A DNA stretch of 64,000 nucleotides from Nocardioides litoris (GCF_006346315.1 NZ_VDMR01000001.1:310001-374000); one strand, 5' to 3'; shown: positions 42,771 to 52,037, counted from the stretch's first letter. Notes: generated by a model from the letters alone, not told the origin. A program made the numbers and translations.

Positions 42771-43502
42771 CTACGGCGCCGGGACGACGGCGCCCGTGCT
42801 GCCCGCGGGGGCAGCAGCGGCGGGGTCGGCGGCGGGGTCGGCGGGGTCGGTCGGGGCCGGCGGCGCGTCGGGGTCGACGACCGCGGGCAGCAGGAACATC
42901 GTCCCGGTCAGGTTCAGCGTGTACCCGGCCGCGGCGGCGCCGTCGGCCTCGGCCGCGGGGTCGAGGCCGGCGGTCTCGAAGAGGTAGGACCGGTCGCGGT
43001 CCTCCAGGCCGGCCATGAACTGGTAGAGCTGCTCGAGGGAGCCGGTGACCGTGGCGACGATGTCCATCGTGGCCAGGCCCGTCGCGGGGGCGGCGCCTGC
43101 CTCCGGCAGCGTGGCGCCGCCGGCCGCCGTGGCGGACCCGGCGGCCGCGGGCGGCGTCGGGGTGAGCGAGGTGACGGCGGCGTCCTCGGGGATCCCGGCC
43201 GCGCGGGCGGCGGCCCGGACGTCGGCGAACAGCTCGGCCTGCACGGCGGTCGGCGGGAAGCGCCGGGCCAGGGAGGCCGCGACCTCGCGCTGGGCGTCGA
43301 GCCCGGCCTCCTTCTCCTGCAGGTCGCGGATGGAGGCGGTCACCGTGGCGTTGCCCTGGGCGGCGGTCTCGGTCTGCGAGCGGACCTCGTCGACCTGGCT
43401 CATCCGGGGCGAGATCACCAGCAGGTAGCCGACGACGAGGACGAGCAGGACGGCAGCGCCGCCGACGAGCTTGGTCATGGCCGTCTTGTCCAGCGAGCTC
43501 AC
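42771..43502 (-). CDS. pilO: Type IV pilus inner-membrane protein PilO
   Basis: The 243-residue protein has a short cytoplasmic start, one membrane helix (LVGGAAVLLVLVVGYLLVI), a coiled-coil (SQVDEVRSQTETAAQGNATV) and a ferredoxin-like external domain with IVATVTGSLEQLYQFMAGLEDRDR, which is the PilO signature region. It partners PilN and links the cytoplasmic PilM ring to the pilus platform. The tail is Pro/Ala/Asp-rich. The GTG start overlaps the pilN stop (GTGA). Confidence 0.85.
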   Translation of the reverse strand: MSSLDKTAMTKLVGGAAVLLVLVVGYLLVISPRMSQVDEVRSQTETAAQGNATVTASIRDLQEKEAGLDAQREVAASLARRFPPTAVQAELFADVRAAARAAGIPEDAAVTSLTPTPPAAAGSATAAGGATLPEAGAAPATGLATMDIVATVTGSLEQLYQFMAGLEDRDRSYLFETAGLDPAAEADGAAAAGYTLNLTGTMFLLPAVVDPDAPPAPTDPADPAADPAAAAPAGSTGAVVPAP

Positions 43503-44407
43503 TGGTCGGTCCCCTCGACGAAGGCCGGGTCGGCGTAGCGACCGGCGTAGGCGGCGGTGGTCACCGACACCGAGGCGGTGAAGGTGATGGCGTCGGTGGC
43601 GGCGGCGCCCTCGGTGGCGGCGGCGCCCTCGGCGCCCGCGCCCCCGGTCTGGGAGTCGGAGATGAAGAGGTCGGCGAAGAGGTCTGACCGGTCCAGGCGA
43701 CGTTCCCAGGCACCGAGCAGGGCCCGGGAGTCGGCGGCCCCGCTGACGGTGATGCACCCCGCGCGGCTCTCGGGCGCGGCGTACGGGTCGGGGGAGGGGC
43801 ACGAACCGCTCGTCGCGGTCGGGTCGACCGGAGCGGGGGCGGTGCCGGCGGCGCCCGCGGCGCCGGCGGTCGGGAGGGGCGCGGAGTCGACGGTGGCCTC
43901 GACGGTCTGCAGCGTCACGCCGGCGGGCGCGGTGGCGAAGAGCTGGTCGACGACGTCGGAGAGCAGGACCTCGCGGGCCATCGTCTCCTGGATCGTGAGC
44001 CGGTTGGCGTCGACGGTCGTGTAGAAGGTCCGCACGGGGGTCAGCTCCGCGACCTGGCCTGCCAGCGCGGCGCCGCGCGCCTGCTCGGCGGCCAGCTCGT
44101 CCTCGGCGCTCGAGATCGCCCCGGCCTGCAGCGCCCACCCGGCGGCCACCGCCGCCACCGCCACCCCGGCCGCGACGGCGAACCGCGTCCGCAGGCGGGC
44201 CAGGTGCGCCTTCTCCATGACGGCAGGCGGGAGCAGGTTGACGCTGGGCAGGGTGGGCACCAGCGGCGGCGGGGCGTCCTCCTTGCCCTTGCCCTTGCCC
44301 TTGCCCTTGCCCTTGCCCTTGCCGGTCTCGTCGGCCGTGGCGGCCGTGCCCGTGCGCCCGGCGTCCGGGGACGCGCCGGCGTCCTTGGTGCGGGTCCTGG
44401 TCAGCAT
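43499..44407 (-). CDS. pilN: Type IV pilus inner-membrane protein PilN
   Basis: The 302-residue protein has an unusually long cytoplasmic N-terminus with seven Gly-Lys pairs, then the PilM-binding motif PSVNLLPP (about residue 53), one membrane helix (FAVAAGVAVAAVAAGWALQ) and an external coiled coil plus domain. The NLLP motif docks into PilM. The Gly-Lys run is encoded by seven copies of a hexamer (44282-44323), a site prone to length change. It lies 7 nt after pilM and overlaps pilO. The external domain contains Cys residues (GSCPSPD, RAGCITV). Confidence 0.85.
   Translation of the reverse strand: MLTRTRTKDAGASPDAGRTGTAATADETGKGKGKGKGKGKGKEDAPPPLVPTLPSVNLLPPAVMEKAHLARLRTRFAVAAGVAVAAVAAGWALQAGAISSAEDELAAEQARGAALAGQVAELTPVRTFYTTVDANRLTIQETMAREVLLSDVVDQLFATAPAGVTLQTVEATVDSAPLPTAGAAGAAGTAPAPVDPTATSGSCPSPDPYAAPESRAGCITVSGAADSRALLGAWERRLDRSDLFADLFISDSQTGGAGAEGAAATEGAAATDAITFTASVSVTTAAYAGRYADPAFVEGTDQ
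44282..44323. repeat. Hexanucleotide repeat (CTTGCC)7 in pilN
   Basis: Seven perfect copies of CTTGCC (GGCAAG on the coding strand) encode (Gly-Lys)7 in the N-terminal cytoplasmic part of PilN. The unit is a multiple of three, so length changes stay in frame. Confidence 0.9.
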
Positions 44408-44414
44408 GGCCACG

Positions 44415-45548
44415 TCAGCTGGCTCCCATCGTGAGACCGAGGGCGGTGGCGAGCTCCTGGGGGGTGACGCCCTCGGGCACCGCCGCCCGCCGGCTCGTGG
44501 AGACGTGCTCGAGGGGGTTGCCGTGCTCGACGGGCACCCGGAGCTCGGAGGACAGGCGCTGGGCGAGCCCGCCGAGGTTGCCGCCTCCACCGGTGAGCAC
44601 CACGCGGGCGAGGGTGCCGACCTCGGCCCCGCTGGTGAAGAAGAAGTCGACCGTCTGGCGGACCTCGCCGATCAGACGTGAGACCGACTCGTTGATGAGG
44701 GTCTGGGCCGGGTGCTCGTCGGTCGGTACGGCGGAGGTCGCGACCCCTCCGAACACGGTGCCGCCCACGCCGGCCCCGGCCCCGGCGCCGGCAGGCTGGA
44801 AGGTCGGCATGCCGAGCGCCACCTTGGTGCGCTCGGCCTCCTCGACCGACCACCCGAACCGCTCCGCGAGCTGGGTGGTGAGCACGTCGCCGCCCTGCCC
44901 GGTCATGATCCGCACGTAGCGGGGCTGCCCGCCCTCGTGGATCACCAGGTTGGTCACGTGCGCGCCGAGGTCGAGCAGGACCTCGGTGCCGGCGCCCGGG
45001 CGGGCGGTCGGGTGGGTGGCGCGCACCAGCGCGAACGGGCTGATCTCGGCCTGCACGGCCCGCAGCCCGGCCCCACCGAGGGCGTCGAGGAACCCGGTGA
45101 GGGTCTCGTTGGAGGCCACGACCAGCAGGACCTGCAGCATCCGCTTGGTCTGGCCGGTCGCGGGGTCGGTCACCTCCACCTCGCGGAGCGCGTGGTGGTC
45201 GACGGTGACCTCGTCGATGTCCATGGGGATGTAGTCGGCCGCCTGGTACTTCAGCGACTTGCGGAAGTCGTCGGGCGCCAGCCACTCGAGGTCCATCTGG
45301 CGCACCAGGACGTGGCTGTTGGCCAGGGAGAAGACGACCTTCTTGGAGGCCAGCTTCTCCCGGGACCACAGGTCCTTGAGCACGCCGCCGACGACGGCGG
45401 CGTCACGGACCTCGCCGCCGACCACGGCGCCGGGCGGCATCGGTGCGACCGCGATCTTCTCCACGGTCGGGCCGCCGCGGCCCGGCGTGAATTGCACGGC
45501 GCGCACCTTGGAGCCACCGAGGTCGAGACTGACCAGCGTGCGTCCCAC
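44415..45548 (-). CDS. pilM: Type IV pilus assembly ATPase-like protein PilM
   Basis: The 377-residue actin-like protein has the phosphate-1 motif SLDLGGSKVRAVQ, FSLANSHVLVRQMDLEWL, the second nucleotide motif LLDLGAHVTNLVIHEGG and LTGGGGNLGGLAQRL, as in PilM. It binds ATP, sits at the cytoplasmic face and binds the PilN N-terminus. An Ala/Gly-rich insertion (GAGAGAGVGG) in the last third is extra compared with typical PilM. It leads the operon pilM-pilN-pilO-unknown, driven by a WhiG-type promoter 88 nt upstream. Confidence 0.9.
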   Translation of the reverse strand: MGRTLVSLDLGGSKVRAVQFTPGRGGPTVEKIAVAPMPPGAVVGGEVRDAAVVGGVLKDLWSREKLASKKVVFSLANSHVLVRQMDLEWLAPDDFRKSLKYQAADYIPMDIDEVTVDHHALREVEVTDPATGQTKRMLQVLLVVASNETLTGFLDALGGAGLRAVQAEISPFALVRATHPTARPGAGTEVLLDLGAHVTNLVIHEGGQPRYVRIMTGQGGDVLTTQLAERFGWSVEEAERTKVALGMPTFQPAGAGAGAGVGGTVFGGVATSAVPTDEHPAQTLINESVSRLIGEVRQTVDFFFTSGAEVGTLARVVLTGGGGNLGGLAQRLSSELRVPVEHGNPLEHVSTSRRAAVPEGVTPQELATALGLTMGAS

Positions 45549-45635
45549 ACGTACCCCTCGAGTCGTGAGGTGCCGGGTGGGCCCGACCCCTCGTCGTCCG
45601 CCCCGGCCGGTGCCGGCGGGGGCCTTCCGCAGCAG

Positions 45636-45663
45636 GTATCGGGTGGCGCGGGCGCTCCCTTGA
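45636..45663 (-). promoter_or_regulatory. WhiG-type promoter of the pilMNO operon
   Basis: Minus strand: TCAAG (45663-45659), 15-nt spacer, CCCGATAC (45643-45636). It stands back to back with the promoter of the first pilT, with 39 nt between the two -35 elements. Confidence 0.8.
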
Positions 45664-45702
45664 CGGCTCGGCCGCTATTTCCTGGCGGGCTCTGCCCCAC
45701 CC

Positions 45703-45730
45703 TCCAGCCGGGGCTCCGCGTGGCCGATGC
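45703..45730 (+). promoter_or_regulatory. WhiG-type promoter of the first pilT
   Basis: TCCAG (45703-45707), 15-nt spacer, GCCGATGC (45723-45730), 73 nt before the ATG at 45804. Confidence 0.75.
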
Positions 45731-45803
45731 TCACCGCGACACCCACACCGCCGACCGGCCCGCGATCCACGAGCGGGGGCCGGGCGTCCAGCGAAGGCCG
45801 CCG

Positions 45804-46952
45804 ATGACCCAGACCCTGCAGCCCGACACCGACCCCCAGGTCGAGCCCGAGCCGGCGCCGCTGCGGCTGCGGCCGTTCTTCCAGGCCCTGGTGGACCACA
45901 AGGGGTCCGACCTGCACCTCAAGGCCGGGTCGGCCCCGAAGGTCCGGCTCTCGGGCGTGCTGACCCCGCTGGACCACGCCCCGCTGACGGCCGAGCAGGC
46001 CGAGGCGTGGGTGGTGGAGACGATGGACCGCGACGTGCGCCGGCGGTTCGCGGAGACCAACGAGGCCGACTACTCGATCTCGCTGCCGGGCCTGGGTCGG
46101 TTCCGCGCCAATGCCTTCCGGGCCCGCGGCACGGCCGCCCTGATCTGCCGCCGGGTCGCCGACAACCCGCTGACCCTCGACCAGCTGGGGGTGCCGCCGG
46201 TGCTGGCCGACCTGGCCCTGCACCACCGCGGCATGGTCCTGGTCACCGGTCCGACCGGGTCGGGCAAGACCACGACGCTCGGCGGGATGGTCGACCTCAT
46301 CAACGCCACCCGGCCCGTGCACGTGCTGACCATCGAGGACCCCATCGAGATCATGCACACCGACAAGGTGGCCTCGGTCAACCAGCGCGAGCTGCGCCTC
46401 GACACCGCCGACTTCTCCGTGGCGCTGCGGGCGGCGATGCGCCAGGACCCCGACGTCATCCTGATCGGCGAGATGCGCGACGTGGAGACCGTGCGGGCGG
46501 CGGCCTCGGCCGCCGAGACCGGCCACTTCGTGATGTCGACGCTGCACACCAGCGACGCCGCCGAGACGGTCAACCGCATCATCGACTTCTTCCCGGCCAG
46601 CGAGCAGAAGCAGATCCGGCTCGCCCTCGCCGCGTCGCTGCGCGGCATCGTGTGCCAGCGCCTCGTGCCGCGCGCGGACGGCGCCGGGCGGGTGTGCGCG
46701 ATGGAGGTGCTGGTCAACACGCCCCGCGTCGCCGAGGCCATCGCCGACCCCGACAAGACGCACTCGATCACCGACATCGTGGCCGAGGGCCGCCACCACG
46801 GCATGCAGACCTTCGACCAGCACCTCGTCGACCTGGTGATGTCGGGACAGGTCACGGTGGCCGCGGCCAAGGCGGCCTCGACCAACGCCCACGACCTGGG
46901 CGTCCAGCTCAAGCGCGCCGGGCTCGACCCGCGCGTCGTCGACGCAGCCTGA
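45804..46952 (+). CDS. pilT: PilT-type pilus retraction ATPase, first copy
   Basis: The 382-residue hexameric ATPase has the N-terminal PAS-like region (LRPFFQALVDHKGSDLHLKAG), Walker A GPTGSGKTTTL, the Asp box TIEDPIEIMH, Walker B LIGEMRDVETVRAA and the His box STLHTSDAAETVNRIIDFFP. AIRNLIRE is not clearly seen at the end. It powers disassembly of the pilus. It has its own WhiG-type promoter and a GAAGG ribosome-binding site. A second, longer PilT follows pilB, so two retraction motors seem to be present. Confidence 0.9.
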   Translation: MTQTLQPDTDPQVEPEPAPLRLRPFFQALVDHKGSDLHLKAGSAPKVRLSGVLTPLDHAPLTAEQAEAWVVETMDRDVRRRFAETNEADYSISLPGLGRFRANAFRARGTAALICRRVADNPLTLDQLGVPPVLADLALHHRGMVLVTGPTGSGKTTTLGGMVDLINATRPVHVLTIEDPIEIMHTDKVASVNQRELRLDTADFSVALRAAMRQDPDVILIGEMRDVETVRAAASAAETGHFVMSTLHTSDAAETVNRIIDFFPASEQKQIRLALAASLRGIVCQRLVPRADGAGRVCAMEVLVNTPRVAEAIADPDKTHSITDIVAEGRHHGMQTFDQHLVDLVMSGQVTVAAAKAASTNAHDLGVQLKRAGLDPRVVDAA

Positions 46953-46981
46953 CGACCCGCGCGCCCCACCCGTCGGGGGCA

Positions 46982-47009
46982 TCCAGTCGGGGGCCGGCCG
47001 AGCCGATAC
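46982..47009 (+). promoter_or_regulatory. WhiG-type promoter of pilB
   Basis: TCCAG (46982-46986), 15-nt spacer, GCCGATAC (47002-47009), 40 nt before the ATG of pilB. Confidence 0.8.
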
Positions 47010-47049
47010 CCCCACGAGCCCCTACGAGCAGCCCACCTCGGAGCACCCC

Positions 47050-48801
47050 ATGACGACGTACGCCACCCTCGGCCAGCCGGCCGTCCCACCCGGACCGCCC
47101 GGCCCCCCGGGCAGCGGTCGGAGCGCGAGCGTCCTCCACCTGCTGGAGAAGGGCACCGTCACCCCCGAGCAGGTCGCCGAGGCCGAGCTGGCCGCCGAGG
47201 ACGGCCGGCAGCCGTTGCTCAACGTGCTGGTCGCCACCGGCGCGGTCAGCAAGGTCGACGCCGTCCGGGCGCACACCGAGGTGCTGGGCCTGGAGTTCGT
47301 CGAGCTCGTCGACCGGGTCGTCGACGGTGGGGCGCAGACGCGCCTGGCCGGCGACACCTGCCGCCGCCTCAACGTCATCCCCATCGGGTGGGACGGCCCA
47401 CGGCTGCTGGTGGCCGCCTCCGCCTCGGCCGCCCGCGACCTCAACCTCAAGGACGACCTCCAGCGGATGGCGGGCGTCGAGATCACGTTCGCGGTCGCCA
47501 TGAAGGAGGACATCGCGGCCAAGGTCAACCGGACCTACCGGCCCGACGGCGAGCTCGACCAGCTGGCCTCCGACCTCACCGACACCGAGGACACCAGCGA
47601 CAGCGAGCTCACCGCCCTCGGCGACGTGACCGCCGAGGCGCCCGTCGTCCGGTTCGTCAACCTGCTCATCATGCAGGGGATCGCCGACGGGGCCTCCGAC
47701 ATCCACCTCGACCCCGGCGAGCACAGCCTGCGCGTGCGCTACCGCATCGACGGCGTGCTCAAGGACGCCCACACCGCCCCGAAGAACATCCAGGCCGCCG
47801 TCATCTCCCGGCTCAAGATCACCGCCGGCATCGACATCGCCGAGACCCGCAAGCCGCAGGACGGCCGGCTCTCGGTGACCCACGAGGGCAAGAAGATCGA
47901 CCTGCGCGTCGCCTGCCTGCCGACGGTCTTCGGCGAGAAGGTCGTCATGCGCATCCTGGACAACTCCACCGCGCAGATGAGCCTGGACGACCTCGGCTTC
48001 TCGCCCGACAACTTCGCCCGCTTCGCCGAGTCCTACAGCAAGCCCTACGGGATGATCCTGGTGACCGGGCCGACCGGGTCGGGCAAGTCGACCACGCTCT
48101 ACGCCACCGTCAACATCGTCTCCGACCCGCAGGTCAACGTCATCACGGTGGAGAACCCGGTCGAGTACCGGCTGCCCGGCATCAACCAGGTGCAGACCAA
48201 CGACAAGGCCGGGATGACCTTCGCCGCGGCCCTGAAGTCGATCCTGCGGTCCGACCCCGACGTCGTGCTGATCGGTGAGATCCGCGACCACGAGACCGCC
48301 CAGATCGCCGTCGAGGCCGCACTCACCGGCCACCTCGTGCTGACGACGCTGCACACCAACGACGCCCCCAGCGCCATCACCCGGCTCGTCGAGATGGGCA
48401 TCGAGCCCTTCCTCGTCGGCTCGGCGCTCGACTGCGTGCTGGCCCAGCGGCTGTGCCGCAAGCTGTGCACCAAGTGCTGCGAGTCCTACGTCCCGACCGC
48501 CGAGGAGCTGCGCTCGTTGCGCGACTTCCCCTGGGCCGAGGGCGACCCGCTGCCCACGCTGCTCAAGCCCGTGGGGTGCAACTCCTGCTCGCTGACCGGC
48601 TACAAGGGCCGGATGGCGCTGCACGAGGTCATGTCGGTCTCGGAGAACGTCGAGCGGCTCGCCGTGCAGCGCCTGCCGTCCGACGAGGTGATGAAGCTGG
48701 CCCGCAGCGAGGGCATGAAGACCCTCCTCGAGGACGGGTGGGCCAAGGTCCTGCAGGGCCACACCTCCATCCCCGAGATCCTCCGCGTCGTCGCGACCTG
48801 A
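47050..48801 (+). CDS. pilB: Type IV pilus extension ATPase PilB
   Basis: The 583-residue GspE/PilB ATPase has an N-terminal MshEN-like domain (about 18-140; two helical halves around LLEKGTVTPEQVAEAELAA and LNVLVATGAVSKVDAV), which in some PilB/MshE proteins binds c-di-GMP; the RLG motif is not well kept, so binding is uncertain. The motor domain shows GASDIHLDPG, Walker A GPTGSGKSTTLY, TVENPVEYRL, GEIRDHETAQIA, TTLHTNDAPSAITRL, and the zinc tetra-Cys (CRKLCTKCC with later CNSC). It drives pilus assembly. A CGGAG ribosome-binding site and a WhiG-type promoter precede it. Confidence 0.95.
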   Translation: MTTYATLGQPAVPPGPPGPPGSGRSASVLHLLEKGTVTPEQVAEAELAAEDGRQPLLNVLVATGAVSKVDAVRAHTEVLGLEFVELVDRVVDGGAQTRLAGDTCRRLNVIPIGWDGPRLLVAASASAARDLNLKDDLQRMAGVEITFAVAMKEDIAAKVNRTYRPDGELDQLASDLTDTEDTSDSELTALGDVTAEAPVVRFVNLLIMQGIADGASDIHLDPGEHSLRVRYRIDGVLKDAHTAPKNIQAAVISRLKITAGIDIAETRKPQDGRLSVTHEGKKIDLRVACLPTVFGEKVVMRILDNSTAQMSLDDLGFSPDNFARFAESYSKPYGMILVTGPTGSGKSTTLYATVNIVSDPQVNVITVENPVEYRLPGINQVQTNDKAGMTFAAALKSILRSDPDVVLIGEIRDHETAQIAVEAALTGHLVLTTLHTNDAPSAITRLVEMGIEPFLVGSALDCVLAQRLCRKLCTKCCESYVPTAEELRSLRDFPWAEGDPLPTLLKPVGCNSCSLTGYKGRMALHEVMSVSENVERLAVQRLPSDEVMKLARSEGMKTLLEDGWAKVLQGHTSIPEILRVVAT

Positions 48802-48815
48802 CCCGCCGTCCCGGG

Positions 48816-48843
48816 TCAAGGCGCGCCCCTCCGCGGCCGATGA
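48816..48843 (+). promoter_or_regulatory. WhiG-type promoter of the second pilT and pilC
   Basis: TCAAG (48816-48820), 15-nt spacer, GCCGATGA (48836-48843), 33 nt before the ATG at 48877. pilC lacks its own promoter and probably shares this one. Confidence 0.8.
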
Positions 48844-48876
48844 CCTCTGTGCTGCACCCGTGAGCGAGGAGCCCCC

Positions 48877-50628
48877 ATGACCGAGCCGTTCGAGTTCGAG
48901 CCGGCGCCGTACGACGACCCGGCGGCCGGGTCCCTCAGCCTGCCCGTCGCGCCCGCGGGTCTGCCCGTCGCGCCCGCGGGTCTGCCCGTCGCGCCTGCGG
49001 GTCTGCCCGTCGCGCCTGCGGGTCTGCCCGTCGCGCCGGCCGGCCTGCCGCTGGCACCTGCCCCGGCCGCCGGCCTGCCCCTGGCTCCGGCCGCCGGGCT
49101 CCCGGTGACCCCGGTGGCGGCCGCGCCCGCTCCGGAGCCGGCCCCCCTGCCGGTCCCGCCGGTCGCGCCGGTCGCGCCGGTCGCGGTGGCCCCCGTGCCG
49201 GGCGGCCCGGCGCACGCGGCCCCGGTCGCGGTCACCCCCACCACGGTGCTCCCGGTCGTGCCCGCCCAGCCCTCGACGTCCGCACCCGTGGTCAGCCCGG
49301 TCGTCCCGGTCGCCTCCGTGGCCGCCCCGGCCGCGGTCACCGAGGCCGCTCCCGTCTCGCCCGTGGCGCCCGCCGTCCACGTGGCGCCGGTCCAGCCGGT
49401 CCCGACCACGGCCGGCGGCCACGGCGCACCGGTGCTGGCCCCCGCCGCGGCGACCCCCGGCGTACGCGCCGTGGACCGCGCCGAGGAGGCCGAGCAGCAG
49501 ATCGCCCTCGACCAGGTCCTCGGCTTCATGGTCGACGCCGGCGGCTCCGACCTGCACCTGTCCGCCGGCGCGCCCCCGACCATCCGGGTGCGGGGCGAGA
49601 TGCAGCGGGTGCCGGGGTACGAGCCGCTGACCGGGGAGCAGATCCAGACCGCCGTCTTCGGCGTCATGACGAGCAAGCACCAGAAGGCGTTCGAGGAGCG
49701 CTGGGAGCTCGACTTCGCCTACACCGTGCCGGGCAAGGCCCGCTTCCGTGTCAACGTGCTCCGCCAGCGCGGCAGCGTCGGCGCCGTCATGCGCACGATC
49801 CCGTGGGAGATCAAGTCCCTCGAGCAGCTCGCGCTGCCCAGCACGATCGGCGACTTCGCCCAGCTCGAGCGCGGGCTGGTGCTGGTCACCGGGCCGACCG
49901 GGTCGGGCAAGAGCACCACCCTCGCCGCCGTCATCGACAAGGCCAACCGCACCCGGTCGGGCCACATCATGACGATCGAGGACCCGGTCGAGTTCCTGCA
50001 CCAGCACCAGGGCTGCATCGTCAACCAGCGCGAGGTCGGCGACGACACCCACTCCTTCGCCGACGCCCTCAAGCACGTGCTGCGCCAGGACCCCGACATC
50101 ATCCTGGTCGGCGAGATGCGCGACCTGGAGACCATCTCGGTCGCGCTCACCGCCGCCGAGACCGGCCACCTCGTCTTCGGCACGCTGCACACGCAGTCGG
50201 CCGCGGAGACCATCACCCGCGTCATCGACGTCTTCCCGCCCGAGCAGCAGCAGCAGGTGCGGACCCAGCTCGCCGGCACCCTCCAGGGAGTCGTGTGCCA
50301 GACGCTGTGCCGCACGGCCGACGGCCGCGGTCGGCAGGCGGCGGTGGAGATCATGATGGCCACGCCGGCGATCCGCTCCCAGATCCGCGAGGACAAGCTC
50401 GCGCAGATCCCCGGCACCCTCCAGGCCGGGGCCAAGCACGGCATGCAGACGCTCAACCAGGACCTCGCCCGCCTCGTGCGCTCGGGCCGGATCACCTACC
50501 AGGCCGGCCTCGACAAGTGCTCCGACAAGGAGGACTTCATCGGCCTGGTCGGCGGCTCCGAGGCCGACGTCGACAAGCACATCGCCCGCCAGCAGTTCGC
50601 CACCGGCGGCTTCGGCGGCCTGTCGTGA
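48877..50628 (+). CDS. pilT: PilT-type ATPase with long Pro/Ala-rich N-terminus, second copy
   Basis: The 583-residue protein has about 200 N-terminal residues of Pro, Ala and Val, beginning with five heptads L-P-V-A-P-A-G encoded by 21-bp repeats, then a normal PilT motor: GSDLHLSAGAPPTIRVRGEM, Walker A GPTGSGKSTTLA, TIEDPVEFLHQHQ, LVGEMRDLETISVA, GTLHTQSAAETITRVIDVFP and a C-terminal GMQTLNQDLARL. Typical PilT has 340-380 residues, so the N-terminus is an addition, perhaps a flexible tether. It shares a transcription unit with pilC. Confidence 0.9.
   Translation: MTEPFEFEPAPYDDPAAGSLSLPVAPAGLPVAPAGLPVAPAGLPVAPAGLPVAPAGLPLAPAPAAGLPLAPAAGLPVTPVAAAPAPEPAPLPVPPVAPVAPVAVAPVPGGPAHAAPVAVTPTTVLPVVPAQPSTSAPVVSPVVPVASVAAPAAVTEAAPVSPVAPAVHVAPVQPVPTTAGGHGAPVLAPAAATPGVRAVDRAEEAEQQIALDQVLGFMVDAGGSDLHLSAGAPPTIRVRGEMQRVPGYEPLTGEQIQTAVFGVMTSKHQKAFEERWELDFAYTVPGKARFRVNVLRQRGSVGAVMRTIPWEIKSLEQLALPSTIGDFAQLERGLVLVTGPTGSGKSTTLAAVIDKANRTRSGHIMTIEDPVEFLHQHQGCIVNQREVGDDTHSFADALKHVLRQDPDIILVGEMRDLETISVALTAAETGHLVFGTLHTQSAAETITRVIDVFPPEQQQQVRTQLAGTLQGVVCQTLCRTADGRGRQAAVEIMMATPAIRSQIREDKLAQIPGTLQAGAKHGMQTLNQDLARLVRSGRITYQAGLDKCSDKEDFIGLVGGSEADVDKHIARQQFATGGFGGLS
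48940..49044. repeat. Five 21-bp tandem repeats in the second pilT
   Basis: Five in-frame units of CTGCCCGTCGCGCCCGCGGGT, the last with changes, encode L-P-V-A-P-A-G repeated. Units 1-2 and 3-4 are pairwise identical, pointing to recent duplication. Confidence 0.9.
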
Positions 50629-50678
50629 CCGTCTGACCGCCCCGCCGTACGACGACCCCGCCCGACCCAGGAGCCCTG

Positions 50679-51905
50679 ATGGCCGCAGCCACGCTGACCA
50701 AGTTCGAGTTCACCGCCAAGGACAAGTCCGGCAAGCTCGTCGAGGGCAAGGTCGACGCCGAGAACGAGGCGGTCCTGCGCGAGAAGCTGCTCGCGATGGG
50801 GGCCCTGCCCCTCGACATCCGCGTGGTCAACGCGGGCATGCAGAAGGAGATCACCCTCGGGCTGCCCAAGCGGGTCAAGCTCAAGGACCTCGCGGTCTTC
50901 TCCCGGCAGTTCGCCACGATGCTCTCGGCCGGCCTGCCGCTGATCCGCTGCCTGTCGATCCTGGCCGAGCAGACCGAGAACGACGAGCTCGCCCGGGTCC
51001 TGCGCCTGGTCAAGACCGACATCGAGGAGGGCAACCCGCTCTCGCGCGCCCTCGAGCGGCACCCCAAGGCGTTCCCGCCGCTCATGGTCAACATGGTCAA
51101 GGCCGGCGAGGTCGGCGGCTTCCTCGACCAGACGATGCTGCAGATCGCCGAGGCCTTCGAGGCCGACGTGAAGCTGCGCGGCAAGATCAAGGCCGCGCTG
51201 ACCTACCCGGTCGTCATCTTCATCCTCGCGATCTTGATGTGCGTCGGCATGCTGCTGTTCATCGTCCCCGTCTTCGAGAAGATGTTCTCCAGCCTCGGCG
51301 GCGAGCTGCCCCTGCCGACCCGGGTGCTCGTGGCGCTCTCGGCCGGGCTCAAGACCGGCGCCCCGTTCATCGCCGTCGGCATGGTCGGCGCCCTGGTGTG
51401 GTGGCGCAAGAACGCCCACAAGCCGGCCGTGCGCAACGTCGTCGACCCGCTCAAGCTGCGGCTCCCCGTCTTCGGCAACCTCTTCCAGAAGGTCGCCATC
51501 GCCCGGTTCACCCGCAACTTCGGCACCCTGCTGCGCTCCGGCGTACCCCTGCTCCAGGCGCTGGACATCGTCGCCGAGACCACCGGTTCGGTGGTGATCT
51601 CACGAGCGCTGCGCGACGTCCAGGACTCGGTGCGCCAGGGCGAGTCGATCCACAAGCCGCTCGCCGAGCACGAGGTGTTCCCACCGATGGTGGTGCAGAT
51701 GGTCGCCGTCGGCGAGGACACCGGTGCCATCGACGAGATGCTCGGCAAGATCGCGGAGTTCTACGACGAGGAGGTCGAGTCGACCACCGAGCAGCTCACC
51801 GCGCTGATCGAGCCGCTGATGATCGCGTTCCTCGGCGGCGTCGTGGGGTCGATGATCATCGCCCTCTACATGCCGATCTTCAAGGTCTTCGACCTCATCT
51901 CCTGA
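50679..51905 (+). CDS. pilC: Type IV pilus platform protein PilC
   Basis: The 408-residue protein has two T2SSF domains, each with cytoplasmic helices followed by membrane segments: VFSRQFATMLSAGLPLIRCL and, in the second half, RFTRNFGTLLRSGVPLLQAL, with EVGGFLDQTML and EDTGAIDEMLGKIAEFYDEEV. It is the inner-membrane platform on which PilB and PilT act. A CAGGAG ribosome-binding site precedes the ATG, and no WhiG-type promoter lies in the 50-nt gap after the second pilT, so both are on one transcript. A bulged hairpin follows. Confidence 0.95.
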   Translation: MAAATLTKFEFTAKDKSGKLVEGKVDAENEAVLREKLLAMGALPLDIRVVNAGMQKEITLGLPKRVKLKDLAVFSRQFATMLSAGLPLIRCLSILAEQTENDELARVLRLVKTDIEEGNPLSRALERHPKAFPPLMVNMVKAGEVGGFLDQTMLQIAEAFEADVKLRGKIKAALTYPVVIFILAILMCVGMLLFIVPVFEKMFSSLGGELPLPTRVLVALSAGLKTGAPFIAVGMVGALVWWRKNAHKPAVRNVVDPLKLRLPVFGNLFQKVAIARFTRNFGTLLRSGVPLLQALDIVAETTGSVVISRALRDVQDSVRQGESIHKPLAEHEVFPPMVVQMVAVGEDTGAIDEMLGKIAEFYDEEVESTTEQLTALIEPLMIAFLGGVVGSMIIALYMPIFKVFDLIS

Positions 51906-51916
51906 CGTGCGCGCGC

Positions 51917-51953
51917 CGGTGCCCGCCGGCCGGTCCAGACCGGCGGCACCGGA
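51917..51953 (+). terminator. Hairpin after pilC
   Basis: CCGGTGCC-C-GCCGG pairs with CCGGC-GGCACCGG (13 bp with one bulged C, 11-nt loop). It stands between the pilC stop and the promoter of the first pilA. Confidence 0.6.
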
Positions 51954-51966
51954 CCGGCATCTTCGG

Positions 51967-51994
51967 TCAAGACCCATCGTCGACGGGTCGATGA
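51967..51994 (+). promoter_or_regulatory. WhiG-type promoter of the first pilA
   Basis: TCAAG (51967-51971), 15-nt spacer, GTCGATGA (51987-51994), 43 nt before the ATG at 52038. Confidence 0.75.
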
Positions 51995-52037
51995 CTCCTG
52001 TGCACGAGCCGACCTCTCCCCCCGAAGGACACCGTCC

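Noticed and set aside
46909..50580. 1223-residue open frame on the minus strand
   Set aside because: Antisense to pilB and the second pilT, whose motifs are complete; low-complexity translation.
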